From assembly GCA_022592445.1 (NCBI GenBank), contig JABYQR010000081.1:62001-126000 (forward strand): 64,000 bases of DNA, read 5' to 3'. Source of the stretch: Cytidiella melzeri (lineage: Eukaryota; Basidiomycota; Agaricomycetes; Polyporales; Irpicaceae). Every line of letters begins with the position of its first letter. Position 1 is the first letter of the stretch. The position numbers were made by a program, and so were the translations under genes. Positions 11,950 through 24,205 of this stretch are shown here, piece by piece. Under the pieces are notes generated by a model. The model saw only the letters and a list, made by a program, of their open reading frames with translations, did not search any database and was not told where the DNA came from.

Positions 11950-14125
11950 AGCTGATTCAGAAAGCACACAGTCTCCATCACAAACATATTTTTAACACGG
12001 AAACTCAAGACTCACTTTTGAAGAACAGGAAGCTCAAAGGCAAAGTACGTCAGGCCGTGAAGAATGAGATCAGTGATAACATTGAAAGAGAGCTCATCAA
12101 TTGGCTCACCAAACAACCTGCACATCGCTTCAGCAAGCTTTTGGGGGACTCCTGTATGTTTGCAACATTACATAGGTCCTTACTCGACTGAGCATGGTGC
12201 CTAGCTTTGCGTACTCAAATCCGTCCCGGAGATCATTACAATAAAATGCTGGTGTTAGAAGTTGAGTTATGATCAGCAGGTCTGAGATTTCACTGCAAAT
12301 GATCACGCACAACCTTTAGGTCTCGACATCCATTGGGATATGATTGTCGAGCTTCTTCATACATATCTATTAGGGCTTGACAAATATGTATGGCACGCAT
12401 CTCATACGGCTTGGAACAATGCGCAGCAGCAACTCATGGTGATCTGACTGCAAAGTTTATCAGTGCACGGACTGTCAATATTTTCTGTGCGTGGGGATTA
12501 CTTGGTCAAATATTGTAAAAATTTGATTGGGAAACACTTCAAAATGTTACAGCAAGTTGGTGTGGTTCATCTACATCCCAATCTCCTGGAGAGTGAGCAC
12601 GGCTGTCTGCTGCTCAAGATCTGGAAGGCAACAGGCAAGTTAGGGGCACTCCTGTTCTATCACACTATAAATGATATGTCTACATACTTGGTGAGTCAGC
12701 CGCATACAGAGTTTCAATTCGCGCATTAAGACATTGCTGATGCCGTATTTCTGTGGTCAAATCTTCTAGGAGGATCTTGATGTGCTTATTGGAAATCTGC
12801 TTGATGTCTGGGGAGCCATTGATCCTAATCAAATTCTCAATAAGCTGAAGATTCACTTACTGCAGCACATCATCACCAACATCTGCAATGGTGGACCAGC
12901 CATCCTCTTCTCAATGGAGATCTTCAAGTGCTGGAAGTTGATCTTCCAGATGTGTAGCGTTTTATCAAACCACAATGCTCCAAGTCACAATATTGCGGCA
13001 GCAATAGCTGATTTAGAACATTTCAAATATCAGGTCAGTGGAGGCTGGTGGAGAGCCAAACACGGTAGCTATGTTTGCGCTGGAGAAGGGATGAGAGAGA
13101 TGTTCCATACAAATAGCGAGATCTAGTGTTGCCTTGGATGTGCAGATCCAAAAGCTCTTTCCACTGGTACGTTATTGCCTTTGCCTGAAGTAACAATTGC
13201 CCTAATGCTCAAGTAGGAACCGTGTGAAGGGCAACACAAAAGAAGCGTGTAGTCAGCTCATGGGAAGTCAGCTGCATCAAAGAAGGAACTTGAATTACCG
13301 TTGATGCCTGCATGTTGTCCAGTCCATCATATCAACCAGCAGATACTCTTTGGGAATACGCACAATCCTGGGTTTCAAGGTCTGCCAACATGTGCAAAGA
13401 GGGGTCTTGGGTGTTCTACGAGAGGCCACACGGAGCTGTCAGTGACAGAGACACAGCTGGGTTTCTGGTAAGAAAAATGTTGTTTGTCATGCAGCTGTTG
13501 TTGAACACTGATTGTCTAACCACCATTGGCCCGGGGATGCCTGGCTGGTTGCATCCGCAGGATTGTTATACCTGCATCTAATCCTCGCAGTGTGAACAGG
13601 CTGGTGGAGGTTGAGCACTTTGCAATTCTTGGCCAACCCGACAATCGACTGAACATGCCTGTCCTCTACCGTGAGTGTGCGTCAATTCTCGTTGACATTG
13701 TTCCTGTTCAGGTAAGTTAGCAATACTGTTCCGAGAGAGGATCCATGACAACACTGACATGTACCACAGAAAATTGCCTTCATCTTCAATGTGCAGCATG
13801 ACTGCTTGACTGCAGAGTGCACAATTGAAGATCAGAGCGTGCATCAAGAAAGAAGAATAACAAGCCTCACCCAGAAAGTTGTCAGGCACGGCAAAATGCA
13901 GTGCTACTTTGTCAACATGCATGCTCTGCACAATGCGGCCCTTATTCAGAACACCCTTCCCCGTCATTTCTCAAAGCCAAAGCCATTTAACAATGGCTGT
14001 GCTGCAAAGCATCAGGAGTTTGCCAATAAGGTCTCCTCCGTAAACACCACATGCCGCGACGCTGCTGCTGCAAAGGCAGGGGATACACGGGCACACAAGA
14101 AACAGGCGCAAGAGCTGCAAATGCT
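11950..14125 (+). pseudogene. Decayed gene of a mushroom-type transposon
   Basis: Blocks of a large protein common in Agaricomycete repeats appear in order but in different frames: SLLKNRKLKGKVRQAVK (about 12020), IVELLHTYLLGLDKYVWH (about 12340), KNLIGKHFKMLQQVGV (about 12515), WKATGKLGALLFY, NLLDVWGAIDP, HLLQHIITNI (about 12860), FKCWKLIFQMCSVLSNHNAP (about 12925), FKYQVSGGWW, and near the end IAFIFNVQHDCLTAEC and LHNAALIQNTLPRHFSKP. No single frame joins them and stops intervene, so the gene is dead. I recognise the pattern from repetitive fungal proteins but cannot name a Pfam domain with certainty. Confidence 0.65.
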
Positions 14126-14605
14126 GTAGCCATGCGGTTTGGGGTGCTTGAGCTCATACAACGCCGCACTCATGTACAAAGTATTGCAAATGTTACATTG
14201 CTTAACTACTGTAGATACATTTTACATCCAATGGCAGAGCCCTGTCTAATCTCTGGCTCGTTCAGCTGTTGCACATCTGAACCAAAACCTACATTGAACA
14301 GAGGCTGAAACAAGTGTATTACAGGTGAAAAACCCTCCCACAGTGGTATGTTGTAACACATGGCATCAACCTGAAGAATACCTGCCCACGTGCTGTCTTG
14401 GTACCTCTGTCAGAGATTGGGTAAAAGATCATTGTTGTGAGATTATTTAGAGGGTCAACATCTGTTCCCCTCATCTGTTTAACACAGGTCCAGTTGGCAG
14501 TGTACGTGGTGGGCCCACTCTGCCACCCCTGAGGGCAAAATGCGACCTCCATAGCGTAATTCAGTGCTCCTTTGTTGCCATAGTTGCCGACATCAGTGTT
14601 GTCAG
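14126..14605. other. No gene recognised
   Basis: Nothing recognisable lies between the decayed transposon gene and the GAGTG target duplication (14606-14610) of the next solo LTR. Confidence 0.4.
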
Positions 14606-14610
14606 GAGTG

Positions 14611-15324
14611 TGTCACAGATTTTCAATGTTTCTACAAGACTTGCCTTACCAGGCAACGGTATTATTGGGAATATTAACGCGCTTGTCAAGTGCTTATCCG
14701 GCGTCTATTTAGGCACTTATCCAGCGCTTATCTGGCGCTTATCAGGCGCTTATTCCGGCGCTTATTCTCAGTGCCTATCAATTGATGCGCTGATGCGCCT
14801 CCTGTCTCTGATGCGCTGATGTGCTCCTTTCCTTATCTGTGTATCACATGACAGAACTCTCTGGAACCTTGTGGAACATGCTGGAACTATGATGTCATAG
14901 TATAGAACATTCCATTAGATGATGTCATAGTTCTTAGAACTTTCTGGAAAAGTCTAGCCTTGTCTTAGAACAAGCTAGAACAAGTCTAGCCTTGGAGCTG
15001 GGTCATGGGGTCAGGTCATGGGGACAATTGCTATTGGTTGATTATTGAAGTAGCACCACTAGGGCATAGGGCATGCTTAGTAAGGTAGATTACTTCGCTT
15101 ACTCATGTAGGTATTAGGGGTCTTAGGGTAGTACCTGGGGTCCTCCCCTTCATGTATATATAGAGGCACTCCTGAGGGCATATCCCCTCAGTCTTATCCA
15201 CTCTGTTGATCAAGGACTACTTTGTACTCCCCAGTACTCACTCTCACCAACACTCTACTCTCTATCTCACTATCTCCCCTTCAAGTTTAACAACTATCTG
15301 GTGAGTGTAACCTTAACTGTTACA
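14611..15324 (+). repeat. Solo LTR, family I
   Basis: The 714-bp block starts TGTCACAG and ends CTGTTACA like the copy at 533-1169, and is more complete. A perfect 5-bp target duplication GAGTG flanks it (14606-14610, 15325-15329). It contains the same TATA-like tract at about 15151. There is no internal retrotransposon region. Confidence 0.92.
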
Positions 15325-15333
15325 GAGTGTATC

Positions 15334-16089
15334 TGTGGTGGATGGCCCAACTAGCCCTTATTTTTTGCAATTTACCTCTTGTTTTTATCTGTAAAACTCT
15401 GGGCTGCAACCCAGTTGCAACCTCTCTGCACAAACTCCTTTGCACATCTATTAAGCGCACATATCACGTGGCCTAGACGCTCCACACGGTCACGTTACTT
15501 GCTACTATGTCACACTGGCATGTGACTTAGCTTAAGTAAGACCACATGGCTACAAACACATGGCTCAGCCCATAGCTAGGGTTTGACGTCATAGATACCA
15601 TTCACATGGACTCCTTTTGTTCTTTCCCTATTGTTCTCTTTATGGAAGGATGCTCTCACAGGTGTGGGAATGGAATACAATAGTTGGTCTCCTTTTAGAT
15701 AGATTCTCTCACAAGTAGAGTTCTTGGCAAGGTCTAGACAGTAGCTATTGTTCTCCTTTAGGTAGTTCTTTTGTTCTTCGTTCACACGGCTTCTTGCAAA
15801 GCCTGCCCTTAACATGGTCTGTGCGCAGGTCCCTGAAGTCTATATATACAGCTGCATGTACGCTCCTAGCCCCCCATCTTGACCTCTTGGTCTTTACTGG
15901 GCTAGGTAAGCAAACCCCCTCTTGTACTACATAGCGGGTAGTAACAATACTAACTTGGTGTTTACTGGGCTAGATTTCTGAATAAGTTCGATAGCTGGTG
16001 AATGCATTGTGCTTCACGCCTGCCACCACCTCCGCCTCGTCATCCACATTGTGTCCCTGTCTGGCACATCGAGCCCCGTCTCCGTGTCA
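15334..16089 (+). repeat. Solo LTR, family II
   Basis: The 756-bp block starts TGTGGTGGATGGCC and ends CCGTGTCA. It is flanked by a perfect GTATC duplication (15329-15333 and 16090-16094). It carries the TATA-like tctatatatacagc at about 15840. It lies immediately next to the family I LTR: base 15329 belongs to the target duplications of both. Confidence 0.92.
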
Positions 16090-16094
16090 GTATC

Positions 16095-16454
16095 CTTCAA
16101 AGCTATAATGGTGTCTGCCGATAGGTATGGAGGCGGGTAGGGAAGACAACAAGCCGCCAAGCATGTAAAGCTTGGTATGGACTTTGTCTGAGCTGGCTAT
16201 CCCATTCATAGATGACAGGGGTGGATTGTGCTGCACAGCACAACTTGGGCGGTGGGTGGTGGGTGGTGGTACAGGTAAAAGCAAAGCCTTAGCATTAATC
16301 AATTCTCTTACTGTATGACTATGGATTGTATATTACTGCATAAAAATGGAACTGCTATGTATGACCATGCATTCATGTTGTTATTCTAGGTTTTCCGCCT
16401 CATTTTTGTTTGTATCCATTTGTTCCTGCCGCCCACCTTTTGTCATTCCATGCA
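16095..16454. other. No gene recognised
   Basis: Short AT-rich spacer between solo LTRs with no coding signal. Confidence 0.4.
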
Positions 16455-16937
16455 GATTATGTCGCAGAGCAACTGCTGCTATGCTGATTACCCTAACAAG
16501 GCCTAACAAGGGAGTGAAGTAGATATCAAAGGGGGGTAGATCTCCAATGACGACAACAAGGTGAAAGTCAATGATGAGCAGGCAAAGCAGGTACTGAGAC
16601 CGGATACTAGCAGTGCAAATGATAGAGTTAATAAGGTGTGATACTAAGTTACATGCAGTAACTCACCTAGCAGTGCAAATGACAGAGAGGTCAAGATGCA
16701 GAGCTAGGAAGAGTAAGGTCTACTATATATACTGTGTCTGGATGGTCTGTGTGCAAGTTCCCACACTAGGGACTGGAGTAACAATATAACAATAACGGAC
16801 CAGGATAACAATCAGGGATCAGGGTACATAGAACAATAGAACAATAGAACAATAGAACAAGAACAATAGAGCAATAGAAACTAGGGGAATCTGTTAAGAC
16901 TGACTATCGTCAAAGGACAAGTTGTCAGGTCAGAACC

Positions 16938-18194
16938 TGTCATGGATGGCCTGACTAGCCCTTAATTTTCGCAATTTACCTCTTGTTTTTATCTATAAAA
17001 CTCCGGGCTGCAGCTTAGTTGCAACCTTTCCTGCATAAACTCCTTTGCACGTCTATTAAGCGCCCGTATCATGTGGCTTAGACGCTCCACACGGTCACAT
17101 TACTTGCTACTACGTCACACTGGCATGTGACTTAGCTTAAGTAACAAAGTGGAATATGTGTGCGAGGGGTAGAGGCTGTTAAGCTTCGAAGATGAGTCTT
17201 ATTATTCTTGCTGCTTCAGCAGCTCTGCTTATATACATGTCTGTATCTACTTATGTAAGCGACTACTATGCATGTCTACTTCAGCTATTCTACTGTACTA
17301 CTAAGTGCATGACTCATGCATGACTCATGCTATGAGTGCATGACTCATGCATGACTCATTGTATGACTAGACTCAGCACTTGTACCAGAGGTGTACATAA
17401 TGAGTAAATGACTCATGCTAGTACTTGTCCTCAGATGTATGCTTTAGGCATCCTCTGGAGTCATACGTGCTTTCCATGTCATTTCCTATGCTACTAGAAC
17501 ACAGGTGTACATATATGTATAGTATTACTACAACCCATATCTGTACGTCTCAGCTAATGTGATGGTTACTACTAGAGTTTCCATATACGGCTGCATAATT
17601 CCCATACTAAGACTGTGGGAACTCTGCTACCTAAAGTGTCCTTGTAATAAGGCGTGGGTAACTACATATCATATCATATTATATTATATATAGTTTTAAC
17701 ATTAAGTGAAACCACATGGCTACAGAACACATGGCTCAGCCCATAGGTAGGGTTTGACGTCATAGATACCATCCACATGGGCTCCTTATTGTTCTTTCCC
17801 TATTGTTCTCTTTATGGAAGGATGTTCTCACAGGTGTGGGAATGGAATACAATAGTTGGTCTGCTTTTAGATAGATTCTCTCACGAGTAGAGTTCTTGGC
17901 AAGGACTAGACAATAGCTATTGTTCTCCTTTAGGTAGTTCTTTTGTTCTTCGTTCACACGGCTTCTTGCAAAGCCTGCCCTCAACATGGTCTGTGCACAG
18001 GTCCCTGAAGTCTATATATACTGCTGCATGTACGCTCCTAGCCCCGATCTCGACCTCTTGGTCTTTACTGGGCTAGATAACTTGTATAAAGTCTGATAGC
18101 TGGTGAGAGCACTGTGCTACACGCCTGCCACCACCTCCTCGTTGATATTCACTTCGTGTCCCTGTCTGTCACGTTGAGCCTTGTCTCCGTGTCA
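16938..18194 (+). repeat. Solo LTR, family II, nested in family III
   Basis: Starts TGTCATGGATGGCC and ends CCGTGTCA like 15334-16089, with target duplication GAACC (16933-16937 and 18195-18199). Comparison with the uninterrupted copy at 15334 shows a 560-bp insertion plus one duplicated TTAAG at 17142-17706; the remainder is about 692 bp. Confidence 0.9.
17142..17701 (+). repeat. LTR-like insertion, family V, innermost
   Basis: The block interrupts the family II LTR exactly where the intact copy reads cttaagtaagacc. TTAAG stands on both sides (17137-17141, 17702-17706). It begins TAACAAAGTGG and ends GTTTTAACA. It contains repeated atgactcatgc words (about 17300-17420). Length and 5-bp duplication fit a solo LTR, although the first dinucleotide is TA rather than TG. 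Confidence 0.8.
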
Positions 18195-19232
18195 GAACCC
18201 CTTGGTGTAACTACACACAAGGTCGTATGATGGTCTAGGCCACGTAGTCGCTGTCAAGCACAGTGGCAGACAGATGGTGGATTGCTAGAAGGAATATTGA
18301 TACGAAGTGGATAGACTGAGGTTCTAGCCCCATGTCTAGCGGCTATTTATACATGTTGACCTGACTACTTTTGGACCAGTCTGAAGTAATGGTAGCAAAT
18401 CGGAGGAATAGAAAGGAGGAACAATACACAGAGAACAATCACTGCTTTGGAAAGCCAATGGGAGAAAAGACCATCAAGGTGCGGCAATCAGGGACAATAG
18501 AAAAGTGAGCCATGAGGCGAAGATCAATAGAGAAGGGTTTGAACCCAAAACAGGAGATGAACAGGGTTGGACCCAAACCAGGGGATAGACGGGGTTGGAC
18601 CCAAACCAGGGGATAGACGGGGTTGGACCCAATGGAATGGTAACAGAGGTATGGAAAGTTTGAGGGTTGAACCAAGGCAATGGTAACCAATTGGAGTTAG
18701 GTCCGAGGTTTGAATGGACACAGGGAGACAACCAATGACATAATAGCCATGTTGGACGGAGGCAATGTGGATCAGGGAATGGGGGAGGAAGGACGAGTTG
18801 GATCGTCATGGCAAATGTAAAGAAGATAACTAGTTATCAGGACAATCAAAGAAGTGAAGAAAAATAATAGGGTGTGAAGACCGTTTGTAACAGAATCCCT
18901 GGGGAATCCCTGACAATAGACGAGAGACAATAGACAGGAAACAATAGGACAATAGGACAATAGGAACTGGGGGAATCCCTGGGGAACACCTAACAATGGA
19001 AGAAGAACAATAGAACAATAGCCTAGGTTGATCTGGAACCACTCCAGGTTGAGTCCAATGTTTGGGTCTGGACTATTGATAAACAAGGCAGGATGTCATG
19101 TGACCTGGGTTAGGGTTAGGTCCGTTACAATTTCTAGCCGGAAAATAAGCGCTCTAGATAAGTGCCTGATACTGTAAACTTTTGACTGTGATGGAAAAAT
19201 CTGGTCTCTGTTGGACTATCCATGTCAGATTA

Positions 19233-20228
19233 CTCGTTTTGTATTTCTCTTCTAATCTTATCCACCTTTGTAAAGTAATATAAAAACCATGTAACTTTTG
19301 TATCTATTCTATTGAATAACATTGTGTTCCTCTAATCTGAGTCCCCTCCCGTGCGCACATCAAAACCCTGCAATTACAACAATTCATTTTTGAGCCTGAA
19401 CTTCAGCAATTTTCGCGGGCCGCATGTATTTTACCACTGACGGCGGGAGGCGCTTTCATGGTTATTAACCTGACCTCCACTGACCATCCATTTAATAACA
19501 CATTATTTACCTGAGGTTATAACCCTGGGTTATGAACCTACCCCAGAGCTGTAATATTGTTCTTAAAAAATTGCGCAAGCTGTGACACTGCGCTTGATGA
19601 CAGCACTTTGGAACGTGCCGAACAAAGTCTGAATACGCCGATGTGACGATCTCACCAATCTGTACAAAAAAGGGGACCCATTTTGCAACATGTCTCGATG
19701 CCGGCAACGTTCCGCTCGTTGTGAAGCCCGTACAATTCTCTCCGGAAAGCATCAATCAGAGGATAATCTAATTTCTCATAAAAGTCCGATTCAAAGTGAC
19801 GAGATGTGCATTTAATACTCATAACTGTTTGCTAAAGGGGTCCAACGACAGTACGACAGTGAACACAAAGTGGTCGTGATCATGAGATGAATTGAACTGG
19901 TTGAAGGAGTTGAACCGCCAGAATAAGCGCCATATTACAGCTTGCGCTTTCACCACCTCTGCTGTGACACAGTCGTCTGTTTCTGCACCTCAATACCACT
20001 TGGTATTACCGAGGCAATCTCCTCCAATATCCTAGCTCAAGTATATGACCACACAGCTGAGCCAACATTTTATTTGGCTCGCGGAACGGACCACGCAAGC
20101 TCAACGACCTTCTGGACGGCGCAAGGTTTGCAAAGAGCTGTAAAGGCTGTATAGAACCCCAGGAGTTGGTATATCTGTGCGTTACCTCTGGCTGTCATCT
20201 ACATACACTGTTGACTCTTCAGTAGAAC
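19233..20228. other. Intergenic, upstream of AUR1
   Basis: No gene recognised. This is the boundary between the repeat-rich left part and the gene island, and presumably holds the AUR1 promoter and 5' leader. Confidence 0.4.
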
Positions 20229-21587
20229 ATGAGTAGTCTCCCAGGGCTTCTGCGCAGAGTATGGACGGCTTTCGTAGCAGCAGTAGGGCGGCTGGACAAG
20301 TCCCTGTCACCAAGCGACACATACAAAAAGTTCAGAAAACATAATTTCACTCTTTCAGACAGTATCTACCTCTTCCAAATATTCCTGGCTACTTTCTGGT
20401 TGGCGATCATGCAAGTTCCCGGCTACCCTTTCAAACTGCTGATACCCCTTCTATTTACCATTGCCCTCATTATCCCGTTCACCTCGCAGTTCTTCGTACC
20501 CGCCAGCCCTATATTCTCCTATCTGCTGGCCTTTTACAGCAATCGTTTCATACCTGCGTCATTCCGTCCAGGTGTGTCGGTCGTAGTCCTACCTACCCTC
20601 GAATCCGTGCTATACGGTGCGAACATCTCGTCTATCCTCACCCGCTTTACACACCCCATCTTGGACATCATGGCTTGGATACCCTACGGCGTAGGCCACT
20701 ACATCATTCCCTTCGTCGTCGCGGCCTTTCTATGGCTTTTCCGTCCCAAGGAGGCACTTCATCAATGGGCTCGTATCTTTGGGTACGTCAACATGATCGG
20801 CGTCCTCACCCAAATCCTCCTTCCTACTGCTCCGCCATGGTACGAAGTCGTTCACGGGCTCACGCCAGCCAACTACGGTATGCATGGTTCCCCAGGAGGA
20901 CTATTGCGCATTGACAGGCTCTTTGGGGGCAACGGCTACACCGCCGCCTTCACCAACTCTCCCCTTCCATTCGGCGCTTTCCCCTCTCTGCACGCAGGCT
21001 GTGGTACACTCGAGGCCCTATTCATCTCCCACTTCTTTCCGTCTATGACTCATTATGCCTGGACATACGTTGCGGTGTTATTTTGGGCAACCATGTACAT
21101 GACACACCACTACCTCATCGACGTCGTTGGCGGGGCCTGCCTTGCTGTAGCATGTTTCTACTTGTTGCTACCGGACGAACTCAAGGGGCCGATGGCGACT
21201 GCGCCTCCAGGTGGATCGGGAGCCAACGGATACGGCGGACGTCGATCCAAGTACGAAGTATATGACTTGGAGGACCCGTTACGGTCCGGCGGCGGTCGGG
21301 GAAATGGGCATCTGATGCGCGATGCGGATTACGAGTTGGAAGAGGGGTCTGAGAGGGAGTCGGACGACGAGGAAATGGACATCACGTATCGTTCCCCAAT
21401 CCCTAATGGCCCTAACTCTGCCACGCCCCTTGTCAGACCAGGAGGAACTGCAGATCCGAAGAAAAGTCATCGGCATACGGCAAGCATTGCTAGCTTGATT
21501 AGATCAGAGGAGAGGGCTGAGGAAGGGTGGAGTCCTATCACCAGCTCGTTCAACTTCCCACCGACGCCTACTCGCGGAGAGCGCTAG
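20229..21587 (+). CDS. AUR1: Inositol phosphorylceramide synthase catalytic subunit
   Basis: The enzyme transfers phosphoinositol from phosphatidylinositol to ceramide in the Golgi and is the known aureobasidin A target. This is a single 452-aa exon with several membrane segments in the N-terminal two thirds and a PAP2-type active site: FPSLHAG (His255) and THHYLIDVVGG (His293/His294, Asp298). These correspond in number and spacing to the catalytic His255, His294 and Asp298 known for the yeast enzyme. The C-terminal 120 residues are hydrophilic, rich in Gly, Asp and Glu, and probably cytosolic. The start was chosen as the first ATG before continuous family similarity. It is unusual here in having no introns. 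Tail to tail with the Ca2+/H+ exchanger. Confidence 0.95.
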   Translation: MSSLPGLLRRVWTAFVAAVGRLDKSLSPSDTYKKFRKHNFTLSDSIYLFQIFLATFWLAIMQVPGYPFKLLIPLLFTIALIIPFTSQFFVPASPIFSYLLAFYSNRFIPASFRPGVSVVVLPTLESVLYGANISSILTRFTHPILDIMAWIPYGVGHYIIPFVVAAFLWLFRPKEALHQWARIFGYVNMIGVLTQILLPTAPPWYEVVHGLTPANYGMHGSPGGLLRIDRLFGGNGYTAAFTNSPLPFGAFPSLHAGCGTLEALFISHFFPSMTHYAWTYVAVLFWATMYMTHHYLIDVVGGACLAVACFYLLLPDELKGPMATAPPGGSGANGYGGRRSKYEVYDLEDPLRSGGGRGNGHLMRDADYELEEGSERESDDEEMDITYRSPIPNGPNSATPLVRPGGTADPKKSHRHTASIASLIRSEERAEEGWSPITSSFNFPPTPTRGER

Positions 21588-21830
21588 AGCGCTTGAACAC
21601 GTGTTGCTTGTATGTTATAGTAGACTCTGGCGTGAGGACATAGCTAGCAACAGTGTTGGTGGTTTGGGTGAAATTTGACTCTAGACTGCACAAGTACAAT
21701 ATCAACAATGAGGGGGAGCGCAGCGTTACAGAAAACATGAGCAATAGGATACATATGTAACAACAAATGAAGAATGAATGAGAATGTGAGCTAGAGTTCC
21801 ATGTTAACAACAAGATAAACCCCGTCGACC

Positions 21831-24205
21831 TCAAAGCGAGCGCTGAAAGAATCGTGCAGCCTGCGGCAAGGCCTCGCCACCGCCTTCACCAGCTCCCTCG
21901 CCTGCAAGGGCTTCTGCAACGCTTCCAGGACAGTTTAACATCAGTTGGAGTTCTGGCTGCCCCACGTAGAACCATGCACAAATTGCCTGCATCCACACTG
22001 GCGCATTAGCCCACAATATCACTTAAAATAGAGCTTACGTACGATCATAATGTAGAAGCAAACCAGAATCATGCCCTGGAGGTGAACAAATGTCAGTTAC
22101 ACTGCAAATTGTACATGATCCTCAAGCGTAGCGTAGACGAACCTCGACCCAGTTGGTCTTAGAGTCGGCGGTGACATAGTTGACAAGGAAGCACGAGCCA
22201 AAGACGATTGCGAGCTCGAAGTAGTCTACAGCGCAATTCACCCATGGTCAGTTCGCTTTACTCTTTGTCAATGCCAACCACAGCCACTCACCAAACAAAA
22301 AATGCATCGGCTTGTCAACCCACCAACCAAGCAGTACAAGAAACGGCATCCAGAACAACGTGAATTGGATACTAAGGTCGATGGCGCGGCCTTTGGCAAG
22401 GGATGACGGGACCATGGTTTTCTTTCCGCGAACGTGATTGATGAGCGACAGGGCAAAGAACGCGATGGCCACGACGCCGTCGGCAGAGAAGGAAACAACA
22501 GGGAGTAAGATGAGGCCGAACCACCTATGCACGACACGACAAACGTCAGAAGAATATATTGAAAGTAAGTCGACGACGTTTGTACGCACTCCTCTTCTAT
22601 GTTCCCGGATTCCCGAACACTCTCGATGCTTTCGACGAGCTGCGTAATTCACCACTTCAGTCATGGACTGATTCTGCTCTTGAAGGATACTCACAAATTC
22701 TGCAGTGGTGGACATGATTGCAACAGTCACTACCAGCAAGACAATGCACGCCCACGGATTGATCTCGGGCTCCTCAACGTTCGATTGGTGTTCTTTAAAT
22801 TTCACCTCTTGCGGGGCGTTCGGTGCAAGCTTGAGTGCGTTTCCTTGGCCTGGCGGGTTATGCAGGTAGACTCTAGATAGAATGTATCTGGACCGTCACT
22901 TTGATCACTATGCTGACTTCTGCGATTATGACAAGCATTGAGACACACACACTAGGAGAAGCACAACAGCCAAGCCACGGCTCATCTGGAGGATTTGTTG
23001 TCTGGTACTGTCTGTAAGCAGTTCGCCGGAATAATCTGCGACGCCGTTGGTTGCGACGGATTGAGCACCGCGATCCAAAGAAGCAAAGAATGCGGTAGGG
23101 AGGAGAATCGTCAGGACACTTTGTGGACCAAGGTCAGCCGGACATAGCAAGACGGGAACGGATGAGACCAACCCAACAGCTAATAGTGAATGATTTAGTT
23201 CGGTATGGTGGGGATGCAGGCTTTGTTCCAGTATCTGAGCTCCTCCAGCGAGAAAGGCGGTCCCGGGTATGAGCAGCAAGTGGAGGATGACGACTCCTGC
23301 GGTTTATGAGCGAACTATACAAGCTATTGGTACTATCACCTCAATACATACCAATGATTGTCGCTTGCAGCAGACGAAGTCTGCATCATCCATTAGTTAG
23401 TCTAGATCGGAAGAGGTGCTCTTAAGCTGGATTTGCTACTCACTCGCACTTTAACAGCAGCGCGATGGCCAAGGCGGCTTCCACTGCACTGTGTCGATAT
23501 TCAGTGATGTTGGGGTACAGCAGTTCGTCAGCAAAGGGCGCACTTGTTCAAGGTGATGATGACCAGATCGCCAAGGGATACTCCGAGGTACAAGGCCATC
23601 TGCTCGCCATTCCAGTCGAACAATTGTTCCAGTGGGATAATGGATACGAAGCAAACTATATTGTTTTGAGTTCAGGGCTCGAAGACTCGCGAACCATGAT
23701 GCTCACGTGCAAATGTTAGTTCAGTAGGCCAATTGCCACGGAGGCTCATGAAATGAGACACCCATGCAATAGGTATAACCAGGAGAAGGATGTTAAGCCC
23801 TGCATGTCGAATAAGATGATTCGCCATGACTTCAGGCGCACAACACTCACACGACGATAACAGGACATTCTTTCCACTCTCTGCCCAGCCAGGTACCCGT
23901 CTGCCTTTCCCTGTCAACCGATGCCAGAATAGCTGCTCACGTTTCACGAGTTCTGCATACAGCGTGTCCTGGTGGTGTGAACTTCTGGTCGTACTTCGGG
24001 TTGCATCGGCATCAGCATGAGCGTCCTGAGTGTTTCTGTAGTCAGCCATGTTGGGTGATGAATGTTCCAGTTTGAGGCTGTCATGCGAATCAGTGGTTGC
24101 AGCTTGCATGTTTCTATGTCCACGCTCGATGTCGCTCATGGAGGTCCTACGATCGGCCGCCTTTGTTTCGACGTTGTTTGCACCTTGAACTGGCTTTTCT
24201 GACAT
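21831..24205 (-). CDS. Vacuolar Ca2+/H+ exchanger (CAX/VCX1 family)
   Basis: CAX proteins load Ca2+ into the vacuole in exchange for protons. Read on the minus strand from Met at 24205 (MSEKPVQG; an in-frame Met lies upstream at 24301). A polar N-terminus of about 110 residues is followed by membrane segments. Family landmarks: IIPLEQLFDWNGEQMALYLG (about 23640-23580), LVIITLN joined across an intron to AVEAALAIALLLK (the conserved NNAVEA cation motif), LLLIPGTAFLAGGAQILEQ, then a second repeat with TTAEFV, GLILLPVVSFSADGVVAI, RAIDLSIQFTLFWMPF and LVNYVTADSKTNWVEG. It ends at TGA 21831-21833. There are many short introns; I found no in-frame stop once they are removed. Whether it is Ca2+- or Mn2+-preferring cannot be told. 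Confidence 0.9.

Larger units (their letters stand above)
16892..18892 (+). repeat. Solo LTR, family III, nested in family IV
   Basis: Starts TGTTAAGACTGAC and ends GTTTGTAACA, with target duplication GAATC (16887-16891 and 18893-18897). The family IV sequence resumes immediately after the second GAATC. It is itself split by the family II LTR at 16938-18194; the net length is about 739 bp. A 28-bp tandem repeat (ggttggacccaaaccagggg-type, about 18560-18635) lies in its 3' part. Confidence 0.87.
16460..19227 (+). repeat. Solo LTR, family IV, outermost of a four-level nest
   Basis: Starts TGTCGCAGAGC and ends CCATGTCA, with target duplication GATTA (16455-16459 and 19228-19232). It is split by a later insertion at 16892-18892. 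Removing that insertion and one copy of its duplication leaves about 762 bp, a normal LTR length. The part after the insertion matches 9540-9878, including ggggaatccctgacaatag-type words and the terminal CCATGTCA. Confidence 0.88.
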
